Source of the DNA: CAVOOW01 sp963697675
GTDB taxonomy: Bacteria > Actinomycetota > Actinomycetes > JACCUZ01
DNA: 64,000 bases
Assembly: GCA_963697675.1 (NCBI GenBank)
Contig: CAVOOW010000009.1
Span: forward strand, 62,001 to 126,000
Direction: 5' to 3'
Position numbers and translations under genes: made by a program. The notes beneath the pieces were generated by a model. That model searched no databases, had not been told where the DNA came from, and saw nothing but the letters and a program-made list of their open reading frames with translations. Shown in pieces: positions 8,975 through 18,310 of this stretch; position 1 is the first letter of the stretch; each line of letters begins with the position of its first letter.

Positions 8975-10242
8975 GGGGGCGTCGGGGCCGGCGTGGTCTC
9001 GGGCTCCGGGTCGGGCCGGGCCTGGTGCTTGGTCTCGCGCGAGGCGATCGCGGCGATGAGCCCCACGGTGAGGACACCGGTCGTGGCGGCGAACGCGGCG
9101 CGGAACGAGTACTGGTCGGCGAGCCATCCCGCGACGAGCGGGCCGACGACCGCGCCGAGGTCCGACGACATCTGGAATGCGGCGACGACGGTGCCGCCGC
9201 GCCCCTCGACCACGTCTCCGACCGCGGCGCTCGGTCCCACTGCAAGGAACGCGGACGCAGCACCGAACAGCGTCATGGCCAGCACGTAGACACCGAGGGA
9301 TCCGAACGACGCCAACAGACCCATGCTCAGAGTCGCGACGGCACTTCCGATGATCATGGTGGGGCGTCGCCCAACAGTGTCGGCGAGCCGACCGGCGGGC
9401 ACCAGCAGAGCGCCCTGGGCAGCGGCCGAGACGAAGAACCCGATGCCCGTCCACGTCGCCGACTTGCCCAGGGCCTCGGTGACGAGTAGCGGGATCAGGG
9501 AGCTGCGCACGCCGAAAAGCGCCCAGCCGGTGCCGAGGTTGGTGAGCAGTGCCGCACGATAGCCGGAGACCCGCAGGGCTCGGCGGAGCGTGGTGGGCTT
9601 GATGTGCGACTGCGCCGCGACCTCTTTGTCATGCAAGGGCGTGTGCGTGAGGAACACCATGCCGATGGCTCCGGCGACCGCCAGGGTTGCCGCATAGACG
9701 AAGAACGGTGCGCGCAGCGAGATGTCCGTGAGCGGCCCACCGATCACCGGGCCCGCAATCGCGCCGAGCAGGAAGCCGGACTGCCACATGCTGGTGGCTC
9801 GCCCCCGCTGGTCGGCATCGACGACGCGCAACAGCAGCGAGAGCGCCGACACGGTGAACATCGCCGACCCGACGCCGCCGATGCCACGGAGGAGCAGCAG
9901 CTGCTCGTAGGACTGCGAGAGGCCCGCGAGCGCGCTGCTCACCGCCACGATGGCGATGCCGGTGGCCAGGATGACGCGCTCACCCAGCCGGTTGACGAGT
10001 CGCCCGCTGCCGAGAGCGGACACGAGTCGCATGAACGCGAAGGCCGAGATCACCGCGCCCGCGGCGGTGTTGTCGACCCCGAACTGCTTGGCGAAGATCG
10101 GCAGCGCCGGCGCGACCACCCCGAATCCGACGGCCACGCTGAACGCGACGGCGGTGAGGACGAGCACCTCGCGCGGCAGGCCGGCGCCCGGGCGCCTCAC
10201 CGGCCGAGGCGGTGGTGCTCGCGGGTGGTCACGAGCGGGCAC
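8962..10242 (-). CDS. MFS transporter, multidrug-efflux type
   Basis: About 426 aa from GTG 10242; the frame stays open to 10371 but the extra 43 residues are Arg/Pro/Ala-rich and unlike a transporter N-terminus. Twelve hydrophobic segments are visible, with SGRLVNRLGERVIL as the TM2-3 loop signature, WQSGFLLGAIAGPVIGG as the TM5 antiporter motif C and GRLADTVGRRPTM as the repeated loop in the second half. This pattern fits H+-coupled drug exporters of the 12-TM group. The C-terminus is Pro/Thr-rich. Convergent with the GlmL-like gene across the 52-bp palindrome. Confidence 0.85.
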   Translation of the reverse strand: MPARDHPRAPPPRPVRRPGAGLPREVLVLTAVAFSVAVGFGVVAPALPIFAKQFGVDNTAAGAVISAFAFMRLVSALGSGRLVNRLGERVILATGIAIVAVSSALAGLSQSYEQLLLLRGIGGVGSAMFTVSALSLLLRVVDADQRGRATSMWQSGFLLGAIAGPVIGGPLTDISLRAPFFVYAATLAVAGAIGMVFLTHTPLHDKEVAAQSHIKPTTLRRALRVSGYRAALLTNLGTGWALFGVRSSLIPLLVTEALGKSATWTGIGFFVSAAAQGALLVPAGRLADTVGRRPTMIIGSAVATLSMGLLASFGSLGVYVLAMTLFGAASAFLAVGPSAAVGDVVEGRGGTVVAAFQMSSDLGAVVGPLVAGWLADQYSFRAAFAATTGVLTVGLIAAIASRETKHQARPDPEPETTPAPTPPDLT

Positions 10243-10374
10243 GCTACTCGCCCTGCGAACACTCAGGCACTGCGGTGCGCGCGAGCGCGGCTCGCCGTGA
10301 ATCGCATGATGAGCGTCACTCCGGGCACTGGCGCATGACCCGCGAAGCCGCGGCTCGTTGTCCCCTGTCATCCA

Positions 10375-10424
10375 TGATCATGAAGGAGTCGAGCGGCTAG
10401 AGCCGGACGGATCCTTCATGATCA
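10375..10424. repeat. Dispersed palindrome, family A copy 2
   Basis: TGATCATGAAGGA and TCCTTCATGATCA arms around GTCGAGCGGCTAGAGCCGGACGG-type centre with CTAG. Sits between the long MFS frame and a small membrane protein gene, whose TGA stop is formed by the last bases of the repeat (10424-10422). Confidence 0.88.
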
Positions 10425-10607
10425 CGACAGGAGCAGGAACACCACCCCGACGACGACGCCGACGAGGATGCCCGTGAGGCACACGATCGCGAACACCCGG
10501 GCGACCGTACGACGCCAGCCGGTCTGGCCGCTGAGCCCAGCCGCCAGCCGGAGCGCCTGACCGTCGGGCGTGCTGCCGCTCAGGCCGATGCGGTCGTGGT
10601 CGCTCAC
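10422..10607 (-). CDS. Small single-helix membrane protein
   Basis: 61 aa from GTG 10607, which has GGAGGGG about 8 bases upstream. The first 35 residues are polar (SDHDRIGLSG, TGWRRTVAR); residues about 38-60 form one long hydrophobic helix (FAIVCLTGILVGVVVGVVFL) that ends the protein. No family recognised. The stop codon lies within the family A palindrome, suggesting that the repeat supplies both stop and terminator. Confidence 0.6.
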   Translation of the reverse strand: MSDHDRIGLSGSTPDGQALRLAAGLSGQTGWRRTVARVFAIVCLTGILVGVVVGVVFLLLS

Positions 10608-10698
10608 AACCGATCCCCTCCATAAAGGCCAACCGGCGAGCGGTCGGCGTGGTCCCAGTGTGCAGCGTCCGCTGCCGAACGGCGCCGGAACAGCAAAG

Positions 10699-10730
10699 CG
10701 CCCCCCTGCCGGCGGACCGGCAGGGGGGCG
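10699..10730 (-). terminator. Strong G/C hairpin terminator
   Basis: CGCCCCCCTGCCGG (10699-10712) pairs perfectly with CCGGCAGGGGGGCG (10717-10730) around a 4-base loop. On the minus strand it is followed by CTTTGCTG, a weak T-tract, so it most likely ends a minus-strand transcript coming from around 11.0 kb. Confidence 0.75.
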
Positions 10731-11105
10731 ATGAAGCCTGAATGGCTTGGGAACAGAACCCGCGAGCGCCACCGGTCGGTAGACCGTCGTGGCTACGCGG
10801 GAGCCAGCGATGCTGACTCAGTCGTCCCAGGGGCCGTAGTCGTCCTCAATCATGAGGCACCTCTTTCCTGTGCATGGCCGTCTGCAACGCACGAAACGTG
10901 GCGGAGACGGCGGTGTTGTTTTCCTGCTCCTGGCCGCGAAGGCCGGGCATCGGATCAGGCGCCTGACGGCGCGCTGCGCAACCTCTGGGTGGGTCGCTGG
11001 TAAAGATCTTACCGTCTTTGCATCGGTACGTCACATCGACTACTCAAGCCGCCGTCGATGTCCAACCTGCTTCGGTCATGAAACATGTTGGTGAACAGGC
11101 GCTGA
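10731..11105 (-). other. Probable short minus-strand transcript; tiny ORFs, function unknown
   Basis: Nothing recognisable is encoded on the plus strand. On the minus strand a 62-codon ORF runs from GTG 11034 to 10846 (begins MTYRCKDGKIFTSDPP), and an 11-codon ORF MIEDDYGPWDD starts inside its stop region near 10855 with AGGAAAGAGG upstream. About 110 bases then lead to the terminator at 10730-10699. The arrangement could be a small-protein operon or a structured RNA with an incidental ORF. The upstream part (11035-11105) is relatively AT-rich and could hold the promoter. Confidence 0.4.
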
Positions 11106-13088
11106 TCAGCCCGCCTGGCGACCCCGTCGGGAGGTCCGGCGGGAGAGATAGTCGCTCACGACGTACTTCCCCAGCGCGCTGCCGTCGGACATGAACACCC
11201 GACCGCCGTTGCGCCGTGCGAGCTCGTGGACGAACTCGGTCAGGCGAGGGTCGTCGTCGAGCTGGAAGACGTTGACCGCGGCGCCGCGCCGGGTCATCCG
11301 GTCGACCTCGGCGACGGTCAGCGTGATGGTCTCCGGCTCCGGCGGCCAGGCGAACCACGGTCTCCCGTTGGGCATCAGGTGTGCGGTCGGCTCGCCATCG
11401 GTCACGACGAGCACGATCGGCTCGCCATCGGGGTGCTTGTCGAGGAAGCGTCCCGCCAGCATCAGCGCGTGCTGCAGGTTCGTACCTTGCACATAGTCGG
11501 GCTCGAGACCGGCCAGGTCGGTCGGCGAGAGCACCCGCGCGTACGAAGAAAAACCTATGACCTGCATGGCATCCTGCGGATACATGCCGCTGACGAGCGC
11601 GTGCAGCGCGAGCGCTGTTGCCTTCGCCGGTCCCCAGCGGTCACGCAGCACCATCGAGTAGGACAGGTCGAGCAGCAGGCACACCGTCGCCGACGTGCGG
11701 CGCTCGGTCTCCGCGACCTCGAAGTCCTCCGGAGCGAGTTGCAGCCCTCGACCGCCGGGCGTCCCGCCGCGGCGGACCGCGTTGGTCAGGGTGCGTACGA
11801 CGTCCAGTGGCTGCTCGTCGCCGAACCGCCAGGGCCGACTGGACCCGGTGAGCTCGCCGGCCTGGCCCGCGTCATGCACGTCGTGACCACCGCGCTTGGT
11901 GGCGTGCAGGTCGGCGAAGACGCGGCGCAGGGCGGTCTGACCCAGGCGACGGATGGCCTTGGGGGTGAGGTCGAGTCGCGCGCCCTGTCTGGTGAGGTAT
12001 CCCTGCTCCTCCAGCTCCCGCTCGAGGCGGCGCAGCTCGCGCACCTCGTCGGCGGCGTTGCGGCCGAGCGCGCGGCGCACGGCTTCCTCGTCGATGTCCT
12101 CGAGGCTGGCGCCGGGATAGTCCTGGCCCAGCGTCGACTCGAGCTCGTCGAGGTCGGCCAGGTCCTGCAGCGCGCTGGTGGCCTCGCCCGCGCCGAGCGG
12201 CTCGTCGCCGCGCATCCGCTCGCGCGAGCGCCAGTCGAGGTCGGGGCGGCGCGACCGGAGGGCGTCGCCGAGCTGCTGCATCTCCCTGGCGAGGTCCATG
12301 TCCTCCAGCGCGGTCTGCATCAGCGCAGACAGCTCAGAGCGCTGTTCCGGCGAGAGCGACCGCATCATCCGCTCGGCCGCTGCCGCCCGCCGGGCGAGCG
12401 AGTCGATGAGCTCTTCGAGGTTCGCGGGCTGGTCGGGGAACATGTCGCCGTAGTTGGCCATGAACTCGTCGAACTGCTCCTGCGTGTGCTCCCCCCGGGC
12501 GTCGGCGTCGATCATGGCGTTGAGGTCGCTGAGCATGTCCTTGACGCGCTGCATCGCGGCCGGGTCGGGGTTCTCCAGCGCCTCCTTCATGCCGCGGAAC
12601 TGCGTGTCGAGCACCTCTCGGCGCAGCAGGTCCTTGATCTGCTCGAAGGTCTGGCGGGCCTCGGGGGAGCGCCAGTCGTACTCCTCGAGCTGACGCACGG
12701 CGCGGGCCGCGTCCGACGGCAGGGCGTCCAGCGTGTCCTCACGGAACCGGGCGTCGTCGGACGGGTCGGGGAACAGCGCGGCTCGTTCCTGGCCAACGGC
12801 GGTGTCGAGCAGTCGACGTACCTCCTCGAGCGTGCCGTCGAGACGGCCGCGTTCCCGCAGCTCGCGACGTTGCTCGCGCACCCGGCGCATCATCTCGTCG
12901 AGCCCGCGCAGTCGGTCGCTGCCCTGCCGGAGCAGGTTGCGCAGCGCGTCGCGTGGGGAGAGACCGTTGAGCACGTCGTCGCCGAGCCGGTCGAGTGCCC
13001 GGCGCACGTCGTAGGGCGGGGCGAGCGGGTCAGGGCCGTCGTGCCAGGCGCCGTAGCGGTAGCGCCCGCCGGTGGGATGCCGCGGCAT
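11106..13088 (-). CDS. VWA-domain protein partnered with AAA+ ATPase
   Basis: 660 aa. Residues 1-400 are mostly charged helices with repeated Arg/Glu-rich coiled segments; residues about 465-640 form a von Willebrand A domain with the MIDAS motif DLSYSM (D474, S476, S478), QGTNL and VTDGEP. Together with the upstream ATPase it forms the MoxR/Mg-chelatase-like AAA+ plus VWA pair known in mycobacteria as Rv0958/Rv0959, whose substrate is not established. Its ATG overlaps the ATPase stop by one base (TGATG), so the two are translationally coupled. Some Mg-chelatase annotation is by fold only; there are no bacteriochlorophyll genes here. Confidence 0.9.
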   Translation of the reverse strand: MPRHPTGGRYRYGAWHDGPDPLAPPYDVRRALDRLGDDVLNGLSPRDALRNLLRQGSDRLRGLDEMMRRVREQRRELRERGRLDGTLEEVRRLLDTAVGQERAALFPDPSDDARFREDTLDALPSDAARAVRQLEEYDWRSPEARQTFEQIKDLLRREVLDTQFRGMKEALENPDPAAMQRVKDMLSDLNAMIDADARGEHTQEQFDEFMANYGDMFPDQPANLEELIDSLARRAAAAERMMRSLSPEQRSELSALMQTALEDMDLAREMQQLGDALRSRRPDLDWRSRERMRGDEPLGAGEATSALQDLADLDELESTLGQDYPGASLEDIDEEAVRRALGRNAADEVRELRRLERELEEQGYLTRQGARLDLTPKAIRRLGQTALRRVFADLHATKRGGHDVHDAGQAGELTGSSRPWRFGDEQPLDVVRTLTNAVRRGGTPGGRGLQLAPEDFEVAETERRTSATVCLLLDLSYSMVLRDRWGPAKATALALHALVSGMYPQDAMQVIGFSSYARVLSPTDLAGLEPDYVQGTNLQHALMLAGRFLDKHPDGEPIVLVVTDGEPTAHLMPNGRPWFAWPPEPETITLTVAEVDRMTRRGAAVNVFQLDDDPRLTEFVHELARRNGGRVFMSDGSALGKYVVSDYLSRRTSRRGRQAG

Positions 13089-14491
13089 CAGGCGGCGCCG
13101 TAGATCACTTGGTCGCCGCCATCGCTCGTGTCCTTGGAGATGCGCCGGTTGAGGAACAGCCCTTCCAGCGCGAACTCGAGAGCCGCCGCAGCCAGGGCCG
13201 GTGTCTCGTCGCCCTCGTCGACGCCGAGCCGCTCCATGATGTTCGCGAGCCCCGGGATCGGCCCGATCTGCTCGAGCAGTCGCTGCGCGGGCACCAGGTC
13301 ACCGCTTTCCACGATGAGGCCCTCGTTGAACTTCTCGATCAGCGCATGCAGGTCAGAGGCGCCGAGGTGGTTGCGGAACGACTCGACCGTCGCCCGGCGC
13401 AGCAGGTGGCCGAGGACCTCCGCCTCGCGGCCCTCCTCGTCGACCTCGAACTCGACCTTGCCCAGCAACGTGTCGACGGTCGGCACGAGGTCGCAGATGC
13501 GCGCCACCGCGGGTGACTCGCCCGTGAGCGCACTGCGCCGCAGCGCCGACGCCGCCGCGGTCTCGGCTGCGGCGATGCCGAACCGCGCAGAGACGCCCGA
13601 CCGCGCGTCGACGGCCGGCGACTCCCGGACGTGACGCGCGAACCGCGCGATGACCTCGATCAGGAAGTCCGGCACCGTGGCCACGAGCGTGGCCTCCTGG
13701 CGCACCAGCGTGACCTCGTCGTCGAGGTCGAGCGGATAGTGCGTGCGCACCTCGGCGCCGAAGCGGTCCTTCAGCGGCGTGATGATGCGCCCGCGGTTGG
13801 TGTAGTCCTCCGGGTTGGCACTCGCCACGAGCAGCAGGTCCAGCGGCAGCCGCAACACGTACCCGCGCACCTGGATGTCCCGCTCCTCGAGCACGTTGAG
13901 CAGCGACACCTGGATGCGCTCGGCGAGGTCGGGCAGCTCGTTGATGGCGAAGATGCCGCGGTTGGTGCGCGGCACGAGCCCGAAGTGCAGGGTCTCGGGG
14001 TCTCCGAGCGTGCGGCCCTGCGCGACCTTCACCGGGTCGATGTCCCCGATCAGGTCGCCCACGCTGGTGTCGGGGGTGGCGAGCTTCTCCCCGTAGCGCT
14101 CGCTGCGGTGCTTCCAGGCGACCGGGAGCTCGTCTCCGACCTCGGCGTGCAGCCGCTGGCAGCGCGTGCAGACGGGCGCGTAGGGGTGGTCGTTGATCTC
14201 GCAGCCGTCGACGACAGGGGTCCACTCGTCGAGCAGCGAGACGAGGGCGCGGATGAGGCGCGTCTTTCCCTGGCCGCGCTCGCCCAGGAGTACGAGGTCA
14301 TGTCCGGCGAGCAGGGCTCGTTCCAGGGCCGGCAGCACGGTCGTGTCGAAGCCGACGATGCCGGGAAATCGGGGTTGGCCGGTGCGCATCTGGTCGAGGA
14401 GGTTCTCGCGGATCTCGGTGCGCACGGGGCGGTGCTCGTGTCCGGAGGCGCGCAGCGCGCCGAGGGTGTTTGGGTTTTCAGCCGGTGCCAT
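13088..14491 (-). CDS. AAA+ ATPase, MoxR/magnesium-chelatase-ChlI-like
   Basis: 467 aa from ATG 14491; the frame is open much further but the extension is antisense to the FIST gene and compositionally unlike protein. Walker A is GERGQGKTR (G70-T77), Walker B is GIFAINELPDL, and sensor 1 is ASANPEDYTNRG. A Cys cluster between them (C97 and CTRC at 108-111) suggests a zinc knuckle. Such ATPases drive remodelling by a VWA protein partner, which is the next gene. Divergent from the FIST-domain gene. Confidence 0.9.
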   Translation of the reverse strand: MAPAENPNTLGALRASGHEHRPVRTEIRENLLDQMRTGQPRFPGIVGFDTTVLPALERALLAGHDLVLLGERGQGKTRLIRALVSLLDEWTPVVDGCEINDHPYAPVCTRCQRLHAEVGDELPVAWKHRSERYGEKLATPDTSVGDLIGDIDPVKVAQGRTLGDPETLHFGLVPRTNRGIFAINELPDLAERIQVSLLNVLEERDIQVRGYVLRLPLDLLLVASANPEDYTNRGRIITPLKDRFGAEVRTHYPLDLDDEVTLVRQEATLVATVPDFLIEVIARFARHVRESPAVDARSGVSARFGIAAAETAAASALRRSALTGESPAVARICDLVPTVDTLLGKVEFEVDEEGREAEVLGHLLRRATVESFRNHLGASDLHALIEKFNEGLIVESGDLVPAQRLLEQIGPIPGLANIMERLGVDEGDETPALAAAALEFALEGLFLNRRISKDTSDGGDQVIYGAA

Positions 14492-14581
14492 TACTCGACC
14501 GTACGTCGCAATGCGTGACTTTCGCACAGCCGTTACGGCGTCCGGTCCCACTGGTGGCGGCTGGGCAGCCGGGACAGCAGG

Positions 14582-15764
14582 GTGCACGATGGGCCCGTGG
14601 CACTGTGCGGGGACGGGCTCACAGTCGGCACCGACCTGGTGGCGGCTGCCGAGTCGGCGACCCGTCAGGCCCTGGAACCGCTCGGCGGCCTGCGTCCCGA
14701 CCTGGTGTTCGCCTTTGTCTGCGGCCCGGAGCCCGATGAGGCGTCCGCCGCTCTCGAGCGGGCCGCGAAGGTCTCCGCCGGTCGCACCGCAGTCGGCTGC
14801 AACGCGGCTGGCGTCATCGGCCGAGGGCAAGGCGTCGAGCTCACGTCCGCTGTGAGCGTGTGGGCAGCCGTGCTGCCCGGTGCCCGGCTGCGGTCGTTCC
14901 ATCTCGAGGTGCTCACCGGAGCCGACTCGGTCGTCGTCCTCGGGCTGCCGCCGGCGCTGGAAACCGACAGCGCCGCGATCCTGCTGGCCGATCCCCACTC
15001 GTTCCCGATCGGCGCATTCGTGGAGCAGGTGTCGGAGACGCTGCCCTCGCTGCCCATCTCCGGCGGCCTGGCGAACGGGCTGCGGGGGGCGGGCTCGACG
15101 CGGTTGCTCGTCGACGGCCGGGTGCACGAGCGGGGTGCCGTCGGCGTGCTGCTCGGGGCGCAGGTGCACGCCCGCGCGCTGGTCAGCCAGGGTTGCCGCC
15201 CTGTCGGCCCCCCGATGACGGTGACCGCCGCCGATGGCAATCGTGCTGTTGGGTCTGGCGGGGCGACCGGCGCTGGACAAGCTCGAGGAGATCGTCACGT
15301 GGCTGCCGCCCGAGGACCAGGCGCTCGTCACGACGGGGCTGCACGTCGGGATCGCGATGGATGAGTACGCCGACGACCACGAGGTGGGTGCTTTTCTCGT
15401 ACGTGGGGTGGTCGGCGCCGACACTGCGCGGGCCGGACTCGTCGTCGGGGCAGCCGTGTCGGTCGGTCAGACGGTGCGCTTCCAGGTGCGCGACGCGGAG
15501 TCTGCCGACGCTGACCTGGCCGCGACCATGGCCCGGTTCCGGGACGTGCGGCCACCGGGCGAGTCGGTCGACGGTGCCCTGCTGTTCTCGTGCTCAGGAC
15601 GAGGCAGTGACCTGTTCGCGAGCGCCCACCACGACGTGCTCGCCGTGCGCGACGGGCTGGCCACGACGGGGGTCGCCGGTTTCTTCGCCGCCGGGGAGAT
15701 CGGCCCTGTCGTCGGGCGCTCGCGGCTGCACGGCAGCACCGCCTCGGTGCTCGCGTTCAGCTGA
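14582..15764 (+). pseudogene. FIST-domain sensor protein, single-base frameshift
   Basis: The first part (GTG 14582, or GTG 14597 giving VALCGDGLTVGTDLV) is a FIST N domain with VFAFVCGPEP and AVGCNAAGVIG; the second part, in another frame from about 15234, is a FIST C domain ending GFFAAGEIGPVVGRSRLHG. The break is in GATGGCAATCGTGCTG at 15240-15243: deleting one base gives the family-typical ADGNVLLGLAGRPAL. Joined, the protein has about 390 residues, the normal size. FIST domains are predicted small-ligand sensors, perhaps for amino acids. Either a sequence error or a recent inactivation. Confidence 0.82.
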
Positions 15765-15780
15765 GCTCTGGTCTACCGCT

Positions 15781-16068
15781 CTACAGCGTGACGGGCACGG
15801 GGCTCGCGAGCAGCGCCTCGGACACCAGCACGCGCTGGAGTGCGTCGTAGGCGTCATCGCTGTGCCGACCGGCCGGCCCGATCGCGCCGACGGGTCGGTC
15901 GGCCGCGTCGTAGATCGTGACGTCGAACATCCGCTGGCCGCCGATCCAGAGCCCGGACACCCGTCCGCCGACCACCCTGCGCTGGTAGAACCGGGCCGGC
16001 ACGACGACCTCGGCGCCATCGAGCCGGGGCGGCGAACCGGGCAGGGCGAGCTGGAATTGCTGGATCAT
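15781..16068 (-). CDS. Conserved-looking hypothetical protein
   Basis: 95 aa from ATG 16068 (13 more residues if a start at 16107 is used). Compact, with a strand-rich sequence including WIGGQRMFDVTIYDAADRP. No signal peptide or membrane segment and no family recognised. It converges with the FIST gene, the stops being 16 bases apart. Confidence 0.6.
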   Translation of the reverse strand: MIQQFQLALPGSPPRLDGAEVVVPARFYQRRVVGGRVSGLWIGGQRMFDVTIYDAADRPVGAIGPAGRHSDDAYDALQRVLVSEALLASPVPVTL

Positions 16069-16192
16069 GCGAGCGACGTTACGGACCCCGGCGCCGCGGC
16101 GCGGCAAGATGCGGGCGAGGTCACCGCACCGGCGGACGCCCGATCACTGTGCGTACATCTTCCTTCCCTCACCGTGACCGCCTCGCTTCGTC

Positions 16193-16243
16193 CAGCGACC
16201 TTCGTTCGCGACTCGCCGGGCGTGTCGCGCACGAAGGTCGCTC
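16193..16243. terminator. Family B palindrome, second copy
   Basis: GCGACCTTCGTTCGCGAC pairs with GTCGCGCACGAAGGTCGC (16195-16212 with 16224-16241, two mismatches) around TCGCCGGGCGT. Core and loop match the 8899 palindrome (GCGACCTTC, CGCCGG, CGTGTCG, GAAGGTCGCTC). It lies immediately downstream of the MFS stop and before the small hypothetical gene. Confidence 0.75.
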
Positions 16244-16244
16244 G

Positions 16245-17849
16245 TCAGCGGGTCACCGGCGCGGCGGGGGTGTCGTCGGGCTCCACCGCCCGTTGGTCGT
16301 CGACTGCCGCCGGCGTGGGGGCGTCGGCGTGCGTACGCAACGGCAGTTCCTTGATGAAGAAGGACAGCACGAAGGCGACGGCGATGACCGGAACGGCCGC
16401 CAGGAACACGATGTGCAAGGAGTCGACGAACGCCTCGATGACATCGGCCTTGATGAGCGGCGGGAGAGCCGCGATGCGCTCCGGCGACTTCGCGAGGTCC
16501 CCGCCACCGGCAGGAGCAGAGCCGACCGGAAGCCGCTCGGCGAGGTTGTGCGCCAGCTGGTTGGACAGGATCGTGCCGAAGATCGCGGTGCCGATGGTGC
16601 CGCCCATCGATCGGAAGAACTGTGACGACGAGGTGGCGACCCCCATGTCCCTGAAGTCGACGGCGTTCTGCACGGCGAGCACCAGGATCTGCATGACGAG
16701 GCCCAGACCGGCGCCGACGATGAAGAAGTAGATGCTGTAGAGCCACGCCGGGGTGCCGACGTCGAGACGGGACAGCGAGAAGATTCCGATGCCCAGCAGT
16801 CCTGTGCCGGCGATCGGGAACGCCTTGTATCGCCCGCTGTGTGTCGTCCACTTGCCCGACGAGATCGAGCTGATGATGATGCCGAACATCAACGGCAGCA
16901 TCAGCAGACCGGCCCTGGTCGGAGTGACGCCGTCGACGACCCGCAGGTAGATCGGGATGAAGACGATCGCGCCGAACATGGCCGTGCCGACCACGAAGCC
17001 GACCGCACTGGTCATCGTGAAGATGGAGTTGCGGAACAACCGCAGCGGCAGGATCGGCTCGGTGGCGCGCGCCTCCCACAGGACGAACGCGACCAGCAGC
17101 AGGGCTGATGCGACGAGCAGGCTGATGATCGTGCTCGACTCCCACCGATAGCGCTGGCCGCCCCAGACGAGGGCCAGCAACAGAGAGCTGACGCCGCTCA
17201 CGATCAATGCCGCACCGAGGTAGTCGATGGAGTGCTCACGACGCTGGAAGGGCACGTGCAGCACCGCGTTGACCACGATCAGGGCCACGACGCCCAACGG
17301 CACGTTGATGTAGAAGATCCAGCGCCACGACAGGTGCTCGGTGAAGAAGCCGCCCAGCAACGGCCCGGCGACGCTGGCCAGGCCCCACACCCCGGTGAAG
17401 TAGCCCGTGTAGCGACCACGTTGGCGCGGCGGGATGATGTCGCCGATGATCGCGAACGTCAGCGCCATCAGGCCTCCGGCGCCGAGCCCCTGCAGGGCCC
17501 GGGTGGCAACGAGCTGCCACATCGTCTGCGACAGACCGGCGAGCATCGAGCCGACGACGAACACCACGATCGCGAAGATGTAGACGGGGCGACGTCCGTA
17601 GAGGTCGGAGATCTTGCCGTACAGCGGGGTCGCCACCGTCGAGGTGAGCAGGTAGGCCGTCACGACCCAGGAGAGCTGGTTGAGCCCGCCGAGGTCGCCG
17701 ACGATGGTCGGCAGCGCGGTCGAGACGATGGTCTGGTCGAGAGCCGCGAGCAGCATGCCGAGCATCAGGCCGCTGAGCACCACCAGGATCTGCCGGTGCG
17801 TCATGTAGGCAGGGCCGGTGGCTGCAGGCGGTGCGGTAGGGGAAGTCAC
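16245..17849 (-). CDS. DHA2-family MFS drug transporter (14 TM)
   Basis: 534 aa from GTG 17849, whose GTGA overlaps the marR stop by four bases. Long hydrophobic protein with LAALDQTIVSTALPTI (motif D1 of the 14-TM group), GKISDLYGRRPVYIF (motif A) and GVWGLASVAGPLLGG (motif C). EmrB/QacA-type proton antiporters export lipophilic drugs. The C-terminal 40 residues are acidic and Pro-rich. Operon position behind marR implies control by that regulator. Confidence 0.93.
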   Translation of the reverse strand: MTSPTAPPAATGPAYMTHRQILVVLSGLMLGMLLAALDQTIVSTALPTIVGDLGGLNQLSWVVTAYLLTSTVATPLYGKISDLYGRRPVYIFAIVVFVVGSMLAGLSQTMWQLVATRALQGLGAGGLMALTFAIIGDIIPPRQRGRYTGYFTGVWGLASVAGPLLGGFFTEHLSWRWIFYINVPLGVVALIVVNAVLHVPFQRREHSIDYLGAALIVSGVSSLLLALVWGGQRYRWESSTIISLLVASALLLVAFVLWEARATEPILPLRLFRNSIFTMTSAVGFVVGTAMFGAIVFIPIYLRVVDGVTPTRAGLLMLPLMFGIIISSISSGKWTTHSGRYKAFPIAGTGLLGIGIFSLSRLDVGTPAWLYSIYFFIVGAGLGLVMQILVLAVQNAVDFRDMGVATSSSQFFRSMGGTIGTAIFGTILSNQLAHNLAERLPVGSAPAGGGDLAKSPERIAALPPLIKADVIEAFVDSLHIVFLAAVPVIAVAFVLSFFIKELPLRTHADAPTPAAVDDQRAVEPDDTPAAPVTR

Positions 17850-18310
17850 GCAGATGTCTCCGTCTTGGGTCGGTTCGGCGCCGGCTCGGCGGACAGCGAG
17901 TCGGCAAAGCGGGTGAGCGTCGCGACGAGGTCGGCGCGGTCCTCGGGCGTCCAGTCGTGCAGCGAGTCGGCAAGCCACCGGTTGCGCCGGGTCCACGCCT
18001 GGTCGAGCACGGCGAGTCCGGCGGGGGAGACCTGGAGGCGGACTGCGCGCCGGTCATCGACGTCTTCGGTGCGGGTGACAAGCCCGCGGTCCTCCAGCGC
18101 CTTGGCCTGCCTGCTGACCGTCGAGATGTCCAGCAGCAGGTCGCCCGCCAGGTCGGAGAGCCGCACGGCGCTGTTCTCCTTCAGGCTGCTCAGGATGATG
18201 ATCGCCGCACGGTCCACGGTGTCGTCGTGCACCGTGCGCTTGGTCGCCCGGATGACCCGGTGCAGTGCCTTGAGCAGATCGTCGATGACCGGATCGGTTG
18301 CTTGCACCAT
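17846..18310 (-). CDS. MarR-family transcriptional regulator
   Basis: 154 aa winged-helix protein. The recognition region reads VRLSDLAGDLLLDISTVSRQAKALEDRGLVTR and the wing DVDDRRAVRLQVSPAG, both diagnostic. First gene of a two-gene operon with the DHA2 exporter, so probably its repressor. An inverted repeat covers its start codon, consistent with autoregulation. Confidence 0.93.
   Translation of the reverse strand: MVQATDPVIDDLLKALHRVIRATKRTVHDDTVDRAAIIILSSLKENSAVRLSDLAGDLLLDISTVSRQAKALEDRGLVTRTEDVDDRRAVRLQVSPAGLAVLDQAWTRRNRWLADSLHDWTPEDRADLVATLTRFADSLSAEPAPNRPKTETSA

Noticed and set aside
10732..10790. tRNA gene on the minus strand
   Set aside because: GGTTCTGTTCCC resembles a T-arm, but no acceptor stem, anticodon arm or CCA end can be folded around it.
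11226..13103. 625-codon plus-strand open frame
   Set aside because: Exact antisense shadow of the VWA gene, whose MIDAS motifs and coupling to the ATPase are clear.
14492..15424. N-terminal extension of the AAA+ ATPase frame
   Set aside because: The extension is antisense to the FIST gene and compositionally unlike protein; the conserved protein starts at ATG 14491.
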